Shown one piece after another: positions 62,315 through 64,000 of a stretch of 64,000 nt of DNA. The notes below the pieces were generated by a model. The model worked only from the letters and a program-made list of their open reading frames with translations, was not told the DNA's origin and ran no database searches. Source of the DNA: an uncultured Oscillospiraceae bacterium (GTDB lineage Bacteria; Bacillota; Clostridia; Oscillospirales; Oscillospiraceae); the NCBI GenBank assembly GCA_934659425.1, contig CAKUHU010000003.1, positions 1 through 64,000 on the forward strand. The letters run 5' to 3'. The position numbers and the translations under genes are program-made. Each line of letters starts with the position of its first letter. Within the stretch, counting starts at the first letter, position 1.

Positions 62315-62962
62315 TTATCCCCGCAGCGACGCGATGGCGGAGGTGATGTCATCTGCTCCATAGACCGCTGAGCCCGCTACCAGCACATCGGCCCCGGCGG
62401 CAATGCAGTCTTTGGCGGTATCTGCGTTGATGCCGCCGTCCACTTCTAAATGGCAGCCGGGACAGTATTGGTCGATATAGTTCCGGATGGCGGCGATCTT
62501 GGGGAGCTGGTCGGACAGGAAGGCCTGACCACCGAAGCCTGGCTCCACAGTCATGACCAGCACCAGGTCTACCCCCCGCTTTAGATAGGGGAGGACGGCC
62601 TGGGCAGAGGTGATGGGCCGCAGGGCGATCCCTTTTTTCACATGGAGGGCCTCCATTTCATCCAGAGCGGCGTGGATGGCGGGGGGCATGTCTGCCTCCA
62701 GGTGGATGGAGAGCAGGTCTGCGCCCGCTTGGGCGAAGGCCTTCACATACCGGCCCGGCTTTTCCACCATAAGATGGGTATCCAAAAACATGTTGGTGTG
62801 CCTGCGGATGGACTGGACCACCGGTACCCCGATGGAGATGTTGGGCACAAACATGCCGTCCATCACGTCCACATGGAGCCAGTCGGCGGTGGAAACCCGC
62901 TGGATGTCCCTTCCCAGATCACAAAAATCGGCAGAGAGGATAGAGGGTGCGATCTTCACCAT
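62315..62962 (-). CDS. rpe: Ribulose-phosphate 3-epimerase
   Basis: 215 residues, TIM barrel. Interconverts ribulose-5-phosphate and xylulose-5-phosphate. Metal and active-site motifs: SILSADFCDLG, HVDVMDGMFVPN, LDTHLMVEKP, VEPGFGGQAF and VDGGINADTA. Start at 62962 after AAAGGAAG; the longer frame is rejected. It is 85 bases upstream of recR. The 62963-63128 gap contains no recognised feature. Confidence 0.96.
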   Translation of the reverse strand: MVKIAPSILSADFCDLGRDIQRVSTADWLHVDVMDGMFVPNISIGVPVVQSIRRHTNMFLDTHLMVEKPGRYVKAFAQAGADLLSIHLEADMPPAIHAALDEMEALHVKKGIALRPITSAQAVLPYLKRGVDLVLVMTVEPGFGGQAFLSDQLPKIAAIRNYIDQYCPGCHLEVDGGINADTAKDCIAAGADVLVAGSAVYGADDITSAIASLRG

Positions 62963-63128
62963 AATGATCTTCCTTTCGATAAAAAGCGGCAAGCGAACCG
63001 AAGGCCTGGTCCTGTCATAAGATAAACCAAGCGGATGACCGAACCGTTCCCGCCGGCCTCCCCAGAGCTGTGCTCAACCCACGGGATCAGCTGACGGCGG
63101 CTGTGACGGACCGGTGCCGCATCATATA

Positions 63129-63159
63129 GCCCCCGGCCAGGAACAGCCTGGCCGGGGGC
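63129..63159 (-). terminator. Intrinsic terminator of the threonine dehydratase gene
   Basis: Perfect 13-bp stem (63129-63141 with 63147-63159), 5-base loop, 6 bases after the stop codon. Confidence 0.85.
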
Positions 63160-63165
63160 GCCTGT

Positions 63166-64000
63166 TTAATATACCTCGCCGGTGCTGATCTCCTTGGCAT
63201 CATAGCCTGCTGCCTTGAGCGCGGCCATGATCTGGGCCTTGTGCTCGTGGCCGAAGGCCTCTAAGGTGACCCTCAGCTCTACCCCGGCCTGGCGGTTCAA
63301 GTTGACGAACTGATTGTGTTCCAGCTTGATGGTATTGCCGTTCTCCCGGGCCACCACCTCCGCCACCCGGAGCAGTTCGCCGGGGCGATCAGGGAGCATA
63401 ACAGAGAAGGTAAAGACACGGCCTCGGCCCATAAGACCGTGCTGGACCAGAGAAGAGACGGTGATGACATCCATATTGCCGCCGGAGAGAACAGGCACCA
63501 CATTTTTGCCCTTGCAATCCAAATGCTTGAGGGCGGCCACCGTGAGAAGCCCTGCGTTTTCCACGATCATCTTGTGTTTCTCCATCATGTCCAGGAAAGC
63601 GTCCACCAGCTCAGTGTCCTCGATGGTCAGAATGTCATCCACATTTTCCTGGATGTATGGGAAGACCAGGTCACCGGGGGTCTTGACGGCCACGCCGTCG
63701 GCAATGGTATCCACCCGGGGAAGGGTGACAACGTGGCCAGCCTCCCGGCTGGCTTTCATGCAGGCGGCTCCTACAGGCTCTACGCCGATGACAGTTACCT
63801 TGGGATTGAGGAGCTTAGCCAGGGTGGACACACCGGCGGCCAGTCCGCCTCCGCCGATGGGGACCAAGATCACGTCTACATCGGGCAGATCAGAGAAAAT
63901 TTCATAGCTGATAGTCCCCTGGCCAGTGGCCACAGTCAAATCGTTAAAAGGAGGGATGTATGTATAGCCCTTTTCCTCCACCAGACGCTGAGCCTCCGCT
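63166..64000 (-). CDS. ilvA: Threonine ammonia-lyase, C-terminal part (5' end outside window)
   Basis: 278 codons are visible and the frame remains open to base 64000. The PLP phosphate-binding loop is VPIGGGGLAAG, with ENAGLLTVAALKH and VLSGGNMDV further on. The C-terminal ACT domain (VMLPDRPGELLRVAEVVARE) is single. That pattern is typical of the shorter TdcB/IlvA type (about 400 residues) that deaminates threonine to 2-oxobutyrate. The biosynthetic or catabolic role cannot be told from the fragment. Confidence 0.92.
   Translation of the reverse strand, partial: AEAQRLVEEKGYTYIPPFNDLTVATGQGTISYEIFSDLPDVDVILVPIGGGGLAAGVSTLAKLLNPKVTVIGVEPVGAACMKASREAGHVVTLPRVDTIADGVAVKTPGDLVFPYIQENVDDILTIEDTELVDAFLDMMEKHKMIVENAGLLTVAALKHLDCKGKNVVPVLSGGNMDVITVSSLVQHGLMGRGRVFTFSVMLPDRPGELLRVAEVVARENGNTIKLEHNQFVNLNRQAGVELRVTLEAFGHEHKAQIMAALKAAGYDAKEISTGEVY

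Noticed and set aside
1-64000. CRISPR arrays, rRNA genes, retrons, known anti-phage operons
   Set aside because: No regularly spaced short repeats, no rRNA sequence and no recognisable defence gene set were found on either strand.

Overview
The window comes from a spore-forming, Gram-positive gut-type Clostridia. Oscillospiraceae (Flavonifractor, Oscillibacter or Lawsonibacter-like) is the best guess. Grounds for this are the spoIIGA-sigE pair and sigG, the ECF vitamin transporter module, very large surface proteins with three C-terminal SLH repeats, MalT-like LuxR regulators beside them, and GC-rich codon use. The genus is an inference; no rRNA gene is present.

Layout. 1-24.7 kb is a surface-protein region. 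It holds the tail of one SLH protein, a serpin lipoprotein, and three giant secreted SLH proteins of 1588, 2093 and 1622 residues. Between them lie a MalT/LuxR regulator, a MetE-like methyltransferase and a TetR regulator. The leaders of these genes carry perfect palindromes and paired hairpins. 17.7-30.7 kb is overlaid with decayed mobile DNA: three broken copies of one tyrosine-integrase module, two attachment-site remnants made of tRNA-Arg 3' halves, a roughly 580-bp repeat with an exact 202-bp end, an IS110 transposase remnant, and a truncated frameshifted gene. One intact TetR-MATE operon sits inside this scrap.

30.7-41.3 kb is core genome on the minus strand. It runs from an rRNA-type methyltransferase through ecfA1-ecfA2-ecfT, truA, a DUF5711 protein, a CvpA protein and pgsA to a zinc-finger Clp ATPase, followed by a secreted stalk-domain/amidase-like protein. 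41.4-45.2 kb (plus strand) has a MATE pump, then a mgtE locus with a 31-codon leader ORF, an intrinsic terminator, and a mgtE gene broken by an in-frame amber codon, then a TetR regulator. 45.3-49.2 kb (minus) is the rpmG-secE-nusG-rplK-rplA and rplJ-rplL cluster with an L10 leader. 49.2-58.6 kb (mostly plus) is spoIIGA-sigE, CarD, a five-gene peptide/nickel-type ABC transporter, a flavin reductase and sigG. 58.6-64 kb (minus) holds rsmA, a WYL regulator/zinc-ribbon/GyrI-like operon, recR, rpe and the 3' part of a threonine dehydratase.

Most interesting points. (1) The mgtE leader has the arrangement of leader-peptide attenuation and matches no riboswitch I know. (2) The first giant SLH protein appears to carry a DUF3783-like domain, normally a small cytosolic protein, in an exported surface protein. 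(3) The 580-bp repeat has a hairpin with three compensatory base-pair changes between copies, which suggests a structured RNA or DNA element that moves. (4) Integrase modules in one region carry 3' halves of two different tRNA-Arg isoacceptors. All domain calls were made by eye; no database search was run.
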